From Natribaculum breve (GTDB lineage: Archaea; Halobacteriota; Halobacteria; Halobacteriales; Natrialbaceae), in the NCBI RefSeq assembly GCF_023008585.1, contig NZ_CP095390.1, positions 1,488,001-1,552,000 on the forward strand: a stretch of DNA of 64,000 bases, in the 5' to 3' direction. Shown one piece after another: positions 43,671 to 52,076 of this stretch. A program made the position numbers and the translations under genes. The notes under the pieces are model-generated. The model made no database searches and was not told the DNA's origin. It saw only the letters and a list, made by a program, of their open reading frames with translations. How positions within the stretch are numbered: the stretch's first letter is position 1; the number at the start of each line of letters is the position of its first letter.

Positions 43671-45530
43671 ATGGCCGGGAAGTGGACAGGTGGCGTCGTC
43701 GAATCGGGAAGTGGTGACGATCCGCCGATCGTCGACGAGTGGAGGACCGTCCCCGTTCCAGGGCGACCGTCCGGGCTCGCGGACGCCGACGGTCCGATCG
43801 CCTACCGGACCAGGTTCGACGATCCGCGAACCGACGGCGACGAGCGAGCGATCCTCGAGTTAGGCGGCGTCTACGGGCAGGCCCGGGTCTGGGTGAACGA
43901 CACTCGGCGGGACGTTGCCGGGCCGTACTTCGTCCCGACCCGGTTCGAGTTCGAACCCCGCCAGGAGAACGAGCTGTTCGTCGTCTGCGAACCGCCGGCG
44001 TCGGTCGACAGAACCTACGACACTGCGGCCGTTCCGGACGACCTCGCCGTTCCCGGCATCTGGTGGGACGTCTCCATCGAGGCCAGACCGGCGACGTTCC
44101 TCCGGGAGATGGCGGCCACGCCGCGGCTTTCCGACGACGGCGCGGCCGTCGACGTCGAGATCGAGGTCGACGCGGGCGAAGCGATCGACGACGCGGTGAC
44201 GCTCTCGCTGCGACCCGAGGGGGTCCGCGGTGCCGGATCGATGGAACGCACTCGAGTCGCGGCCGACGCCGGCGAGCGCGTGCGCGTCTCGAAGACGCTC
44301 GAGATCCGAAACCCGTCGCTGTGGTGGCCCCGCGAGTTCGGCCCCCAGGCCCGGTACGCGATCCGGGCGAAACTCGGGGACGACGTGGCAGAGCGAACGG
44401 TCGGTCTGCGAACGATCGAGCGCGACGAAGACGGCCTCCTCGTCAACGGCCGCCGGGTTCGCGCGCGTGGATTTACTCGATTGCCCGGCGGCGACGAACG
44501 CGAGGACGTCCGGCGTGCCGTCGACGCGAACGCGACGATCGTCCGCCCGCAGGCGCACGTTCCCTCTCGCGACTTCTACGCCGCGTGCGACGAGGCTGGA
44601 CTGCTCGTCTGGCAGGACCTGCCGACGAGCGGCCCCGACCTGGACGTCGACCGCGGGATCGACCTCGCAACGACTCTGGTCGAGGAGTACGGCACCCACC
44701 CGAGTCTGGCGATGTACGGCGTTCAGACCGCCACGGTCGACCCGTTCGAGGAGCCACTCGGCAGCGGCCGCCTCGCGAAACTGGCCGTGCGGTGGCGGGC
44801 GTGGCGAACCGACTTCGACGGGAGCGACGCCGAGACCGTCGCGGCGGCACTGCCCGAAGACGTCCCGGTCGTCCCCGTCACCGGGCCGCTCGGTGTCGAT
44901 CCTGACGCCGCGATCCTCGGGCTGGGCTGGCAGTACCTCGAGGCGAGCGACGTCGACTGGCTGCTCGAGCGGTACCCATCGCTGTCGTCCGCAGTCGGCG
45001 GCTTCGGTCCCGCCTCGCTGTCGAGCGAACGCGTCGATCCGGATCGGGTTCCGGGCGTCGACGGGGAACTCCTCGAACGACGGGTGGAGACGGCCGCACA
45101 GTCGCGAACGTACCAGGCGAGAGCGACGAAGACGATCGCCGAAGCCCTCCGGCGGCGCGGCTGTGGGATCGTCGTCGCCTCGCCGTTGCGAGACGCCGCA
45201 CCGGGTGGCGGACCGGGCGTCCTCACGACCGACGGGGCCGAGAAGCCGGCGTACCGGGCGATGGCCACCGCCTACGAACCGGTCCAGGCCGTCCTCGAGT
45301 CGCCGCCTGCGCCCGGCACCGTCGGCCTCTCGCTCGTCAACGATACGCGCGAGCGCGTGGAGACGACCGTCCGGTGGTGGGCCGGCGAGAACGACGGCGA
45401 ACGACGGGTAGACGCCGGTCCACTCGAGGTCGCCGACGCCGGCGGGCTCGAGATTCCCACCGACGCGAGCGAGGTCCGTCTCGAACTGTCGGTCGGCGGC
45501 CGAACGGTCGACAACCGATATCGTTTATAA
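43671..45530 (+). CDS. Glycoside-hydrolase-family-2-like protein, probably without catalysis
   Basis: A 619-residue protein with the GH2 layout: jelly-roll sugar-binding domain (1-150; ELGGVYGQARVWVND, GIWWDVSIEARP), Ig-like domain (150-250; PSLWWPREFG), then a TIM-barrel part opening LLVNGRRVRARGFTRLPG. In GH2 mannosidases the acid/base lies in HPSLALWNGNNE; here the place reads HPSLAMYGVQTATVDP, with no Glu. The nucleophile segment SEFG appears as SAVGGFG. Both glutamates thus seem missing. No signal peptide is present. A TATA box AATAATATTTATTT lies near 43600-43613. It may bind sugar without cutting it, or use other residues. Confidence 0.7.
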   Translation: MAGKWTGGVVESGSGDDPPIVDEWRTVPVPGRPSGLADADGPIAYRTRFDDPRTDGDERAILELGGVYGQARVWVNDTRRDVAGPYFVPTRFEFEPRQENELFVVCEPPASVDRTYDTAAVPDDLAVPGIWWDVSIEARPATFLREMAATPRLSDDGAAVDVEIEVDAGEAIDDAVTLSLRPEGVRGAGSMERTRVAADAGERVRVSKTLEIRNPSLWWPREFGPQARYAIRAKLGDDVAERTVGLRTIERDEDGLLVNGRRVRARGFTRLPGGDEREDVRRAVDANATIVRPQAHVPSRDFYAACDEAGLLVWQDLPTSGPDLDVDRGIDLATTLVEEYGTHPSLAMYGVQTATVDPFEEPLGSGRLAKLAVRWRAWRTDFDGSDAETVAAALPEDVPVVPVTGPLGVDPDAAILGLGWQYLEASDVDWLLERYPSLSSAVGGFGPASLSSERVDPDRVPGVDGELLERRVETAAQSRTYQARATKTIAEALRRRGCGIVVASPLRDAAPGGGPGVLTTDGAEKPAYRAMATAYEPVQAVLESPPAPGTVGLSLVNDTRERVETTVRWWAGENDGERRVDAGPLEVADAGGLEIPTDASEVRLELSVGGRTVDNRYRL

Positions 45531-45772
45531 GTAACGCGGGGAAGTGTGAGTCGGTTGCACGCCCCCGTCGGGCCCCCTGCTAACGGTTTTCACGGCCTGC
45601 ATGACCGGTACATTTAAATTGAGGGCGACAGTAGTTACCGGTACCAGAACGCCACCGGCTCGGCGTGTATCGCTCGACGATCGATGACAGGGAATCTTAT
45701 TCACCGAGGTTTCGCAGGTCGTGAGCGGACGCTACAGCCGGTGCGGGTATGGCACAGAGGTTTGACTAACAC

Positions 45773-46654
45773 ATGGTAGACGAAGCGAAAAACATCGAAC
45801 TTACAGAGGACGACCTCGAGAACAAATCCAAAGGACAGCTCATCAAGAAGGCCGGACAACTCCGAGACCGACGAAACGAGCTGAACCAGATGGCTTCTGA
45901 ACGCGCGTCGAAGCGCGACGAACTCAACGCGAAGACGCGCGAGAAAGTCGACGAGGCCCAGGAGCACCGCGAGAAGCGCGACGAGCTCAACGAGAAGGTC
46001 CAGGAGCACAAAGAAAAGCGAAACGAGCTCAACGCCGAGGCCAACGAGCTGTTCGACAAGGTCGAGAAGCTCAAGTCGGACATGGAACTCGACGAGGGCA
46101 AGGACTTAGAAGAACTCGAAGAGGAGATCGAACAACTCGAGTTCAAACAGCAGACCGAGGTTCTCTCGACCGAAGAGGAGCGCGAGCTCATCGAGAAGAT
46201 CGAGGCCAAACGCGAGGAGTACGCAGACCGCAAGGAGAAACTCGACCAGAACGAGGACCTCGAAGAGCTCGTCGAGGAAGCCGAGGAGGTCCGATCGGAG
46301 GCCTCCCAGCACCACCAGAAGGTCACGGAACTCGCCGACAAGGCCCAGGAACACCACAACCAGATGATCGAGGCCTATCGCGAGGCCGACGACATCCGTG
46401 ACGAGGCCGACGAGATGCACGAGAAGTTCGTCGAGGCCCAGGAGGCGGCCGACCGCCACCACGAGGACTTCGTCCGCGTCCAGAAGCGCCTGCGCGAACT
46501 GGACAAGAAAGAGGAGAAACAGCGCAAGTCCGCCCGCGACAAGAAAAAAGAGGAAGCCAAGGCCGAGGCCGAGGAGATCTACCAGAAGTTCAAGGAAGGC
46601 GAGACCCTCGACACCGAGGACCTGATGAAGCTCCAGAAGACCGGCCTGCTCTGA
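45773..46654 (+). CDS. Long coiled-coil protein (COG1340-like)
   Basis: A 293-residue, highly charged protein that is coiled coil almost throughout (RDRRNELNQMASERASKRDE, EEERELIEKIEAKREEYADR), ending in a short globular tail GETLDTEDLMKLQKTGLL. Lysine is AAG or AAA in roughly the pattern of a well-expressed gene, and lysine content is high for a haloarchaeon. AGAGGT about 12 bases before the ATG may act as a ribosome site. Members of this archaeal family occur near ribosome- or phosphatase-related genes; function unknown. Confidence 0.75.
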   Translation: MVDEAKNIELTEDDLENKSKGQLIKKAGQLRDRRNELNQMASERASKRDELNAKTREKVDEAQEHREKRDELNEKVQEHKEKRNELNAEANELFDKVEKLKSDMELDEGKDLEELEEEIEQLEFKQQTEVLSTEEERELIEKIEAKREEYADRKEKLDQNEDLEELVEEAEEVRSEASQHHQKVTELADKAQEHHNQMIEAYREADDIRDEADEMHEKFVEAQEAADRHHEDFVRVQKRLRELDKKEEKQRKSARDKKKEEAKAEAEEIYQKFKEGETLDTEDLMKLQKTGLL

Positions 46655-46766
46655 TCGAGTCGTCCACTCTTTCTCTCTCCGTTTTCAGCCGTCGTGAGCC
46701 ACCGCGTCCGGTCTTCGACGTCAACGCTTAACACGACGGCACACCGAGAACCGGGCATGGATCGAG

Positions 46767-47771
46767 GTGTCTCCAGTGGTCAGTAGCCGTGGTATCGGCC
46801 GACTGGCGATCGTCTTGTTCGGTGCGGCGCTGTTCGCCGCCGTCGGCGTCGGCCTGTTCGTCGTCGCCCCCGAGACGCTGGCGGATCTGTTCGGCGTCCT
46901 CTTCGCGCTCGTCACCGTCGTCCTCGGGATCAGGTTCGCTGGCAACGTCGCGAGTTCGCTGCTGCCGGAGTACGACGTCGCCGAGGTCGCCGTCGAGGGA
47001 CCGATCAGCCGCGACGGCGGCGGCGGTCCCCTGCCGTCGAGTCCGCGCTCGACGCCGGCAGACGACATCGTCGAGCAGATCGACCGGGCGGACGACGACG
47101 ACAACGTCGACGCGCTGTTGGTGAAGCTGAACACGCCCGGCGGCGAGGTCGTGCCGAGCGACGACATCAAACTCGCCGCCGAACGATTCGACGGCCCCAC
47201 GGTCGCGTACGCCACCGACGTCTGTGCGAGCGGCGGCTACTGGATCGCAAGCGGTTGTGACGAACTCTGGGCGCGGGACGCGAGCGTCGTCGGCTCGATC
47301 GGCGTCATCGGCGCGCGCGTGAACGCGAACGAACTCGCCGAGAAGATCGGCCTCTCCTACGAGGGATTCACCGCCGGCGAATACAAAGACGCCGGCACCG
47401 CCCTGAAGGAGATGACCGACGACGAGCGCGAGTACCTCCAGGGACTGGTCGACGACTACTACGACCACTTCGTCGAGCGAGTCAGCGACGGGCGCGACCT
47501 CGAGCCGTCGTTCGTCCGCGACACCGAGGCGCGAGTCTACCTGGGCGAGCAGGCCCACGAGATCGGACTGGTCGACGAACTCGGGACTCGCGAGGACGTC
47601 GAGGACGCGATCGCAGCCCGACTCGAGGTCGACGAGGTGACCGTCGAGGAGTTCGAACCGACGCGACCGCTGATGCGACGTCTCGGTTCGGGTGCCCAGC
47701 GCGTCGCGTACGCCTTCGGGTCGGGACTCGCGGGCATCGCGGGCGACGGCGAGTTCCGATTGCGGACCTGA
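46767..47771 (+). CDS. sppA: Signal peptide peptidase SppA-like membrane protease (S49)
   Basis: A 334-residue serine protease that digests signal-peptide remnants. Two N-terminal hydrophobic segments (about 12-33 and 41-58) anchor it; the S49 domain has LLVKLNTPGGEV (about 117), the nucleophile Ser in DVCASGGYWIASG (about 152-164) and the general-base Lys in GEYKDAGTALKEMT (about 208). The GTG at 46767 is the most likely start; a second GTG follows three codons later. Length is that of short archaeal SppA. Confidence 0.9.
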   Translation: MSPVVSSRGIGRLAIVLFGAALFAAVGVGLFVVAPETLADLFGVLFALVTVVLGIRFAGNVASSLLPEYDVAEVAVEGPISRDGGGGPLPSSPRSTPADDIVEQIDRADDDDNVDALLVKLNTPGGEVVPSDDIKLAAERFDGPTVAYATDVCASGGYWIASGCDELWARDASVVGSIGVIGARVNANELAEKIGLSYEGFTAGEYKDAGTALKEMTDDEREYLQGLVDDYYDHFVERVSDGRDLEPSFVRDTEARVYLGEQAHEIGLVDELGTREDVEDAIAARLEVDEVTVEEFEPTRPLMRRLGSGAQRVAYAFGSGLAGIAGDGEFRLRT

Positions 47772-47924
47772 TACTGCCTGCTGTCCCCGTTTTCCGAAAA
47801 CAGCCGGACAGATCACGGTTGCGTCGGTACCGGCGGACGGCAGACGGTGCGGACGAAGCGGTCGCCGACTGGATCGGCTGAACGAGTAAGTGGTTTTATC
47901 GTCGCGCGGAATGCATCCGACACC

Positions 47925-49151
47925 GTGACAACGCTGGTCGTCTGCCTCGACCGGACCGACGACGTGGGTCGAAAGACGGGTCTCCGGACCCCGATCGTCG
48001 GCTGGGAGGCGATTCGCGCGCTCGTGACCGACGTCGGTCTCGCGGATCCCGAGGATTCGGGCGTCAACTCGCTACTCGAGACCTTGCGCGTCGCCCAGAG
48101 CCTGCGCGACGACGACGAAGAGCCCGTCGTCGCCGTGGTGTCGGGCGACCGCGAGTCGATGGTAAGCGCCGACCGGGCCGTCGCGCGCCAGCTGGACGAA
48201 CTCATCGCGACGCACGATCCCGACTCGGCGGTCGTCGTCATCGACAGCGCGGAGGACGAGCGACTGGTTCCGATCGTCGAGAGCCGCGTCCAGGTCGACT
48301 CGGTCGACCGCGTCGTCGTCAGACAGGCCCGGGACATCGAGTCGACGTACTACCTGCTCAAGCAGTTTCTCGCCGACGAGGAGCTCCGACAGACGGTCCT
48401 CGTTCCGATCGGGTTGACGCTGCTTGTCTTTCCGGTGCTCGCGACGGTCGTCGGTCCGGCAGAGGGGGCGGCCGCGATCACGACGTTCATCGGGCTCTTC
48501 TTGCTGTACAAGGGCTTCAGCGTCGACGAGCTCCTGACGGGACTCGCCCGACGGGCCCGCGAGTCGCTGTACACCGGCCAGGTGTCGGTCGTCACCTACG
48601 TCGTCGCCGTCGGGCTCACCCTCGTCGGGCTGTTCGCCGGCGGACTCGGCGTCTCGAGTCTCGAGGATCCACAGGGCGTGTTCGTTCCCGCGATGCGGTT
48701 CGCCTTCGACAGCGTCCCGTGGCTGGCGGCGGCCGCCCTGACGGCGAGTGCCGGCCGGCTCCTCGACGAGATCATCGGCGAGGAACCGCTTCGAAACTCC
48801 TACATCAACCTCCCGTTCGTCGTCGTCTCGGTCGGACTCGTCGTCCGCGGGTTCTCTGCGTACTTCCTCGAGCGAGGGGGGTTCGTCGAGCCGTTCGTGG
48901 TGCCGGCGATCCACGTCGGGGCACTCTCGGTCGACAGCTTCGCGATCACGGCCGGTGAACGTCTCGCGATGTTCGTCGCCGTGGCGTTCCTCCTGAGCCT
49001 CGTCGGCGTCCGCGTCGCGTCGACGTTCAGCGGAACGACGCTCGAGGAGTCGGACCTCGCAGACCGGCGGCCGGAGTCGGAACCGGACTCGGAGCTCACC
49101 GACGGCGGGTCGAAAGCCGACGTCGACGAGCACTCGGACTCCTCGCGCTGA
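47925..49151 (+). CDS. DUF373 family membrane protein
   Basis: A 408-residue archaeal DUF373 protein. The cytosolic N-terminal 150 residues (TTLVVCLDRTDDVG, TPIVGWEAIRALVTDVGLADPEDSGVNSLLETLRVA) are the family's conserved part, followed by about six hydrophobic helices and an acidic tail. The GTG at 47925 has a TATA box GTTTTATC at 47893-47900 and is leaderless; the in-frame ATG at 47847 would precede the promoter. Biochemical role unknown. Confidence 0.88.
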   Translation: MTTLVVCLDRTDDVGRKTGLRTPIVGWEAIRALVTDVGLADPEDSGVNSLLETLRVAQSLRDDDEEPVVAVVSGDRESMVSADRAVARQLDELIATHDPDSAVVVIDSAEDERLVPIVESRVQVDSVDRVVVRQARDIESTYYLLKQFLADEELRQTVLVPIGLTLLVFPVLATVVGPAEGAAAITTFIGLFLLYKGFSVDELLTGLARRARESLYTGQVSVVTYVVAVGLTLVGLFAGGLGVSSLEDPQGVFVPAMRFAFDSVPWLAAAALTASAGRLLDEIIGEEPLRNSYINLPFVVVSVGLVVRGFSAYFLERGGFVEPFVVPAIHVGALSVDSFAITAGERLAMFVAVAFLLSLVGVRVASTFSGTTLEESDLADRRPESEPDSELTDGGSKADVDEHSDSSR

Positions 49152-49215
49152 GAGCCGCCCCGCTCGACGCGAGTGGACTCGTCACGCCTTTACTCACGTG
49201 TCCGTAGCTTCAACC

Positions 49216-49941
49216 ATGGACCGCACAGACGGCGGGTGGGTCAGCCTCTTTTCCGGCGGCAAAGACTCCGCCTGGGCACTCTACCAGGCCCTCGAGCGGG
49301 GACTCGACGTGACGCACCTCGTCACCGTCCACCCCGCGGGCGACTCGTACATGTACCACGTTCCTGCCACCGACCTGACCGCGCTGGCAGCCGAGAGCAT
49401 CGGCATTCCCCTCGTGGACGTCGAACCCGGGGACTTCGCGGCCGAGTCCGCAGCGGACTCGAGCGCGCAGGGCGACGCCGAACTCGAGCCACTCGAGGCC
49501 GCCCTGTGCGACCTCGAGTCCGACCTCGAGGGAGACATCGCGGGCGTCACCGCGGGTGCCGTCGAGAGCGAGTACCAGACGAGCCGCATCGAGGAGATGT
49601 GCGAGCGGCTCGAATGTGACCTCTTCGCGCCGCTCTGGCGGGAAGACCCGCGAGAACTCGCCGACGCGATGCTCGAGGCGGGCTTCGAGATCGTGATCGT
49701 CCAGGTCGCAGCCCACGGCCTCGACGAGTCGTGGCTCGGACGGACGCTCGACGAGGACGCCCTGGCGGAACTCGAGGAACTCAACGAGGAGTACGGCGTC
49801 CACGTTCTGGGAGAGGGTGGCGAATTCGAGACGCTAGTCGTGGACGGGCCACACATGGATCGGCGGATCGCCCTCGAGTACGAGACCGAGTGGGACGGGA
49901 CCAGAGGGTGGATTCGGGTGACAGAAGCCCGACTCGAGTGA
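49216..49941 (+). CDS. dph6: Diphthine--ammonia ligase (Dph6-like)
   Basis: A 241-residue PP-loop ATPase that amidates diphthine on elongation factor 2. PP-loop LFSGGKDSAWAL is at about residues 11-22; AVESEYQTSRIEEMCERL (about 115) and LGEGGEFETLVVDGP (about 201) are family signatures. Between residues 75 and 95 it has an acidic insert typical of haloarchaeal forms. The last 37 codons are repeated twice more downstream. Confidence 0.92.
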   Translation: MDRTDGGWVSLFSGGKDSAWALYQALERGLDVTHLVTVHPAGDSYMYHVPATDLTALAAESIGIPLVDVEPGDFAAESAADSSAQGDAELEPLEAALCDLESDLEGDIAGVTAGAVESEYQTSRIEEMCERLECDLFAPLWREDPRELADAMLEAGFEIVIVQVAAHGLDESWLGRTLDEDALAELEELNEEYGVHVLGEGGEFETLVVDGPHMDRRIALEYETEWDGTRGWIRVTEARLE

Positions 49942-49973
49942 GTCTCACCGCGAGCGAGTACGACGAGCGAGCG

Positions 49974-49996
49974 GGACTTTTTGGTCCAGATTTTTG
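49974..49996 (+). terminator. T-rich terminator behind dph6
   Basis: GGACTTTTTGGTCC is a small stem-loop followed by ATTTTTGCGCC. Poly-T runs end archaeal transcripts. The same sequence recurs in each downstream repeat copy. Confidence 0.45.
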
Positions 49997-50381
49997 CGCC
50001 GAGCGGTCGCTCGAAGAGCGATCCCGAGGCGGAAAAAGGTGGTTCCTGAGACGCTAGTCGTGGACGGGCCACACATGGATCGGCGGATCGCCCTCGAGTA
50101 CGAGAACGAGTGGGACGGAACGCGAGGGCGGATTCGGGTGACAGAAGCCCGACTCGAGTGAGTCTCACCGCGAGCGAGTACGACGAGCGAGCGGGACTTT
50201 TTGGTCCAGATTTTTGCGCCGAGCGGTCGCTCGAAGAGCGATCCCGAGGCGGAAAAAGGTGGTTCCTGAGACGCTAGTCGTGGACGGGCCACACATGGAT
50301 CGGCGGATCGCCCTCGAGTACGAGACCGAGTGGGACGGAACGCGAGGGCGGATTCGGGTGACAGAAGCCCGACTCGAGTGA

Positions 50382-50459
50382 TACTGCCGGACGTAAGTCG
50401 TGAAAGATTCTCGCCGTCCCGGGGTGGCGAGAATCTTCACACAGTTACGTCCGATAGTA
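50382..50459. mobile_element. 78-bp palindromic MITE-like element, copy A
   Basis: TACTGCCGGACGTAAG at one end matches TACTATCGGACGTAAC at the other in inverted orientation; the inner arms GATTCTCGCC/GGCGAGAATC pair perfectly around a CCCGGG loop. TGA at 50379-50381 and 50460-50462 flank it. Repeat units 1 and 2 show the empty site with a single TGA, so the insertion and a 3-base duplication are seen directly. It encodes no protein. Confidence 0.88.
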
Positions 50460-50634
50460 TGAGTCTCACCGCGAGCGAGTACGGCGAGCGAGCGGGACTT
50501 TTTGGTCCAGATTTTTGCGCCGAGCGGTCGCTGAGACAGGAGTGGTGGTCGGGCCGCGTGTGGTCCGTCGTCGATCGGTCGACTCGGACGGCACGATATA
50601 CAGATATATGTCGTTGTGTTCGGTTCTGTCGAAT

Positions 50635-51084
50635 ATGGAGAAGGTCTCTATCGACGATGTCGAACCGGGTGCGTTCGGACGGGACATTGACGTCCGTGGC
50701 CTGTCGGATCCACTGGCGACGAGCGATCTCTCGATCAACTACTTCCGGCTCGAACCCGGCGAGCGGTTTTCGAACGGTATGCACACCCACATGGATCAGG
50801 AGGAGGTGTTCCTGATCGCCGAGGGCGAAGCGACCTTCGAGACGAGAGACGGCGAGGTCACCGTCGGTGCGGGCGATGCGATCCGGTTCGCCCCAGGTGA
50901 GTTCCAGACGGGAGCGAACACGTCAGACGGCGAGGTCGTGGCGTACGCGCTGGGTGCACCCCGCGACAGCAAGGACGTGCGCGTTCCCCAGGAGTGTCCC
51001 GAGTGCGGCCACGACGATATGCGGGCGATTCCGGGCGACGACGGGTTCACGCTGGTCTGTCCGGAGTGCGGTGCCGAACTGTAA
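50635..51084 (+). CDS. Cupin fused to C-terminal zinc ribbon
   Basis: A 149-residue protein. The cupin core has FSNGMHTHMDQEEVFLIAEG (about residues 43-62) and GAGDAIRFAPGEFQTG (about 80-95). A zinc ribbon follows: CPECGHDD (about 120) and CPECGAEL at the very end. The ATG at 50635 lies about 27 bases after TATA-like GATATACAGATATATG, so it is probably leaderless. It sits between two inverted MITE copies. A metal-dependent small-molecule binder is likely; partner unknown. Confidence 0.82.
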   Translation: MEKVSIDDVEPGAFGRDIDVRGLSDPLATSDLSINYFRLEPGERFSNGMHTHMDQEEVFLIAEGEATFETRDGEVTVGAGDAIRFAPGEFQTGANTSDGEVVAYALGAPRDSKDVRVPQECPECGHDDMRAIPGDDGFTLVCPECGAEL

Positions 51085-51152
51085 CAGTCTGAAACGGTTT
51101 CCACACTGCTCTCAGCGGAGCGGTCAGGACTGGCCGTATCGGTAGCTGCTGA

Positions 51153-51230
51153 TACTATCGGACGTAACTGTGTGAAGATTCTCGCCACCCCGGGACGGCG
51201 AGAATCTTTCACGACTTACGTCCGGCAGTA
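51153..51230. mobile_element. 78-bp palindromic MITE-like element, copy B
   Basis: Base-for-base the reverse complement of copy A at 50382-50459. It is flanked by TGA on both sides (51150-51152 and 51231-51233), again a 3-base target duplication. It lies 68 bases after the cupin gene, in a 247-base intergenic region holding no other feature I can name. Confidence 0.88.
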
Positions 51231-51331
51231 TGAAGAAGTCAACCGAGAAACCACCGAACTGACGGGGACGCTCGCGATAGCGTTCTTATCACTCGGTCGC
51301 CGACGCACTCTCGAGGTCGCGACGAGTGCGG

Positions 51332-52024
51332 TCACGTCGTCTCGATCGCCGCCTCACGGTCTGTCTCGTCGACGAAGTTCCACCAGGCGATCCGGTCGAT
51401 CTCGATCCGCCGGTAGGACGTGACGGCCGCCAGCCACTCGCAGGCAGCGACCGACCGCAACCCCTCGAGGCCCTCGAGTTCCGCCACGTCGGCCTCCGCG
51501 GCGACGACCGCGAGCAGCGCGGTCACCTCCGGATCGGGCTTTGCCGTGTCGATCCCGGCGAGCATCCGGAGGTACTGGAACGTCGCCGGGCCGACGCCCG
51601 AGATCGCACCGATCGGATCCTCGCCGTACCGGTAGACGTCAGCCTCGGCGGCCCACGCCCGCAACGCCTCGAGGTCGTCGTCCTCGGGCCGATCGGCGAA
51701 GATTGCGGCGGCCTCGAGCAACACGTTACGCTTGCGCTGTGCGCCGAACGCCTCCACGAGGTCCTCGTCCTCGAGTTCGAGCGCGGCGAGGTCGTCAAAA
51801 GACCGGACGCGATCGGTCGCGACGAAGGCGTCTCGGAATCGCTCGACCGTCGGCCGGATGCCAGTTGCGTAGCTCTGTCCCGTCGAGGACGCGGCACCCT
51901 CGGCGAGTAGCAAGACGGAATCGTCGCGGGGAGCGCGGTCGAACTCGAGGAAGGTGGCCGCGAGCCGCTCGTAGGGGACCCCCTCTGCGCACCGATCGAG
52001 GACGGCCTGGACGCTTCGTATCAC
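51332..52024 (-). CDS. Helix-hairpin-helix (HhH-GPD-like) protein
   Basis: A 230-residue acidic protein. ISGVGPATFQYLRMLAGID (about residues 140-158) is a helix-hairpin-helix followed by a conserved Asp-containing stretch (TAKPDPEV), as in the endonuclease III / AlkA superfamily, but I do not see the catalytic Lys or an Fe-S cysteine set. The start is GTG at 52024 with TATA box ACATATAGG on the minus strand (52050-52058). It may bind DNA without glycosylase activity. Confidence 0.6.
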   Translation of the reverse strand: MIRSVQAVLDRCAEGVPYERLAATFLEFDRAPRDDSVLLLAEGAASSTGQSYATGIRPTVERFRDAFVATDRVRSFDDLAALELEDEDLVEAFGAQRKRNVLLEAAAIFADRPEDDDLEALRAWAAEADVYRYGEDPIGAISGVGPATFQYLRMLAGIDTAKPDPEVTALLAVVAAEADVAELEGLEGLRSVAACEWLAAVTSYRRIEIDRIAWWNFVDETDREAAIETT

Positions 52025-52076
52025 TCGTCGGTAGACGTCACGCGGCGGGCCTATATGTGTATCGACGGGTCGGGCC

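Larger units (their letters stand above)
49831..50532 (+). repeat. 220-bp direct tandem repeat containing the 3' end of dph6
   Basis: Unit 1 is 49831-50050 (its first 111 bases are the genuine dph6 tail), unit 2 is 50051-50270, unit 3 starts at 50271 and runs to 50532 including a 78-base insertion plus a 3-base duplication. Units 2 and 3 agree almost completely and share differences from unit 1 (for example GGAACGCGAGGGCGG against GGGACCAGAGGGTGG). No gene lies between 49942 and 50634 apart from these tail fragments. Confidence 0.92.

Noticed and set aside
50382-50459. The hairpin read as an intrinsic terminator or a CRISPR repeat
   Set aside because: Exact duplicate in inverse orientation, target duplications and an observed empty site show an insertion element; only two copies exist with no spacers.
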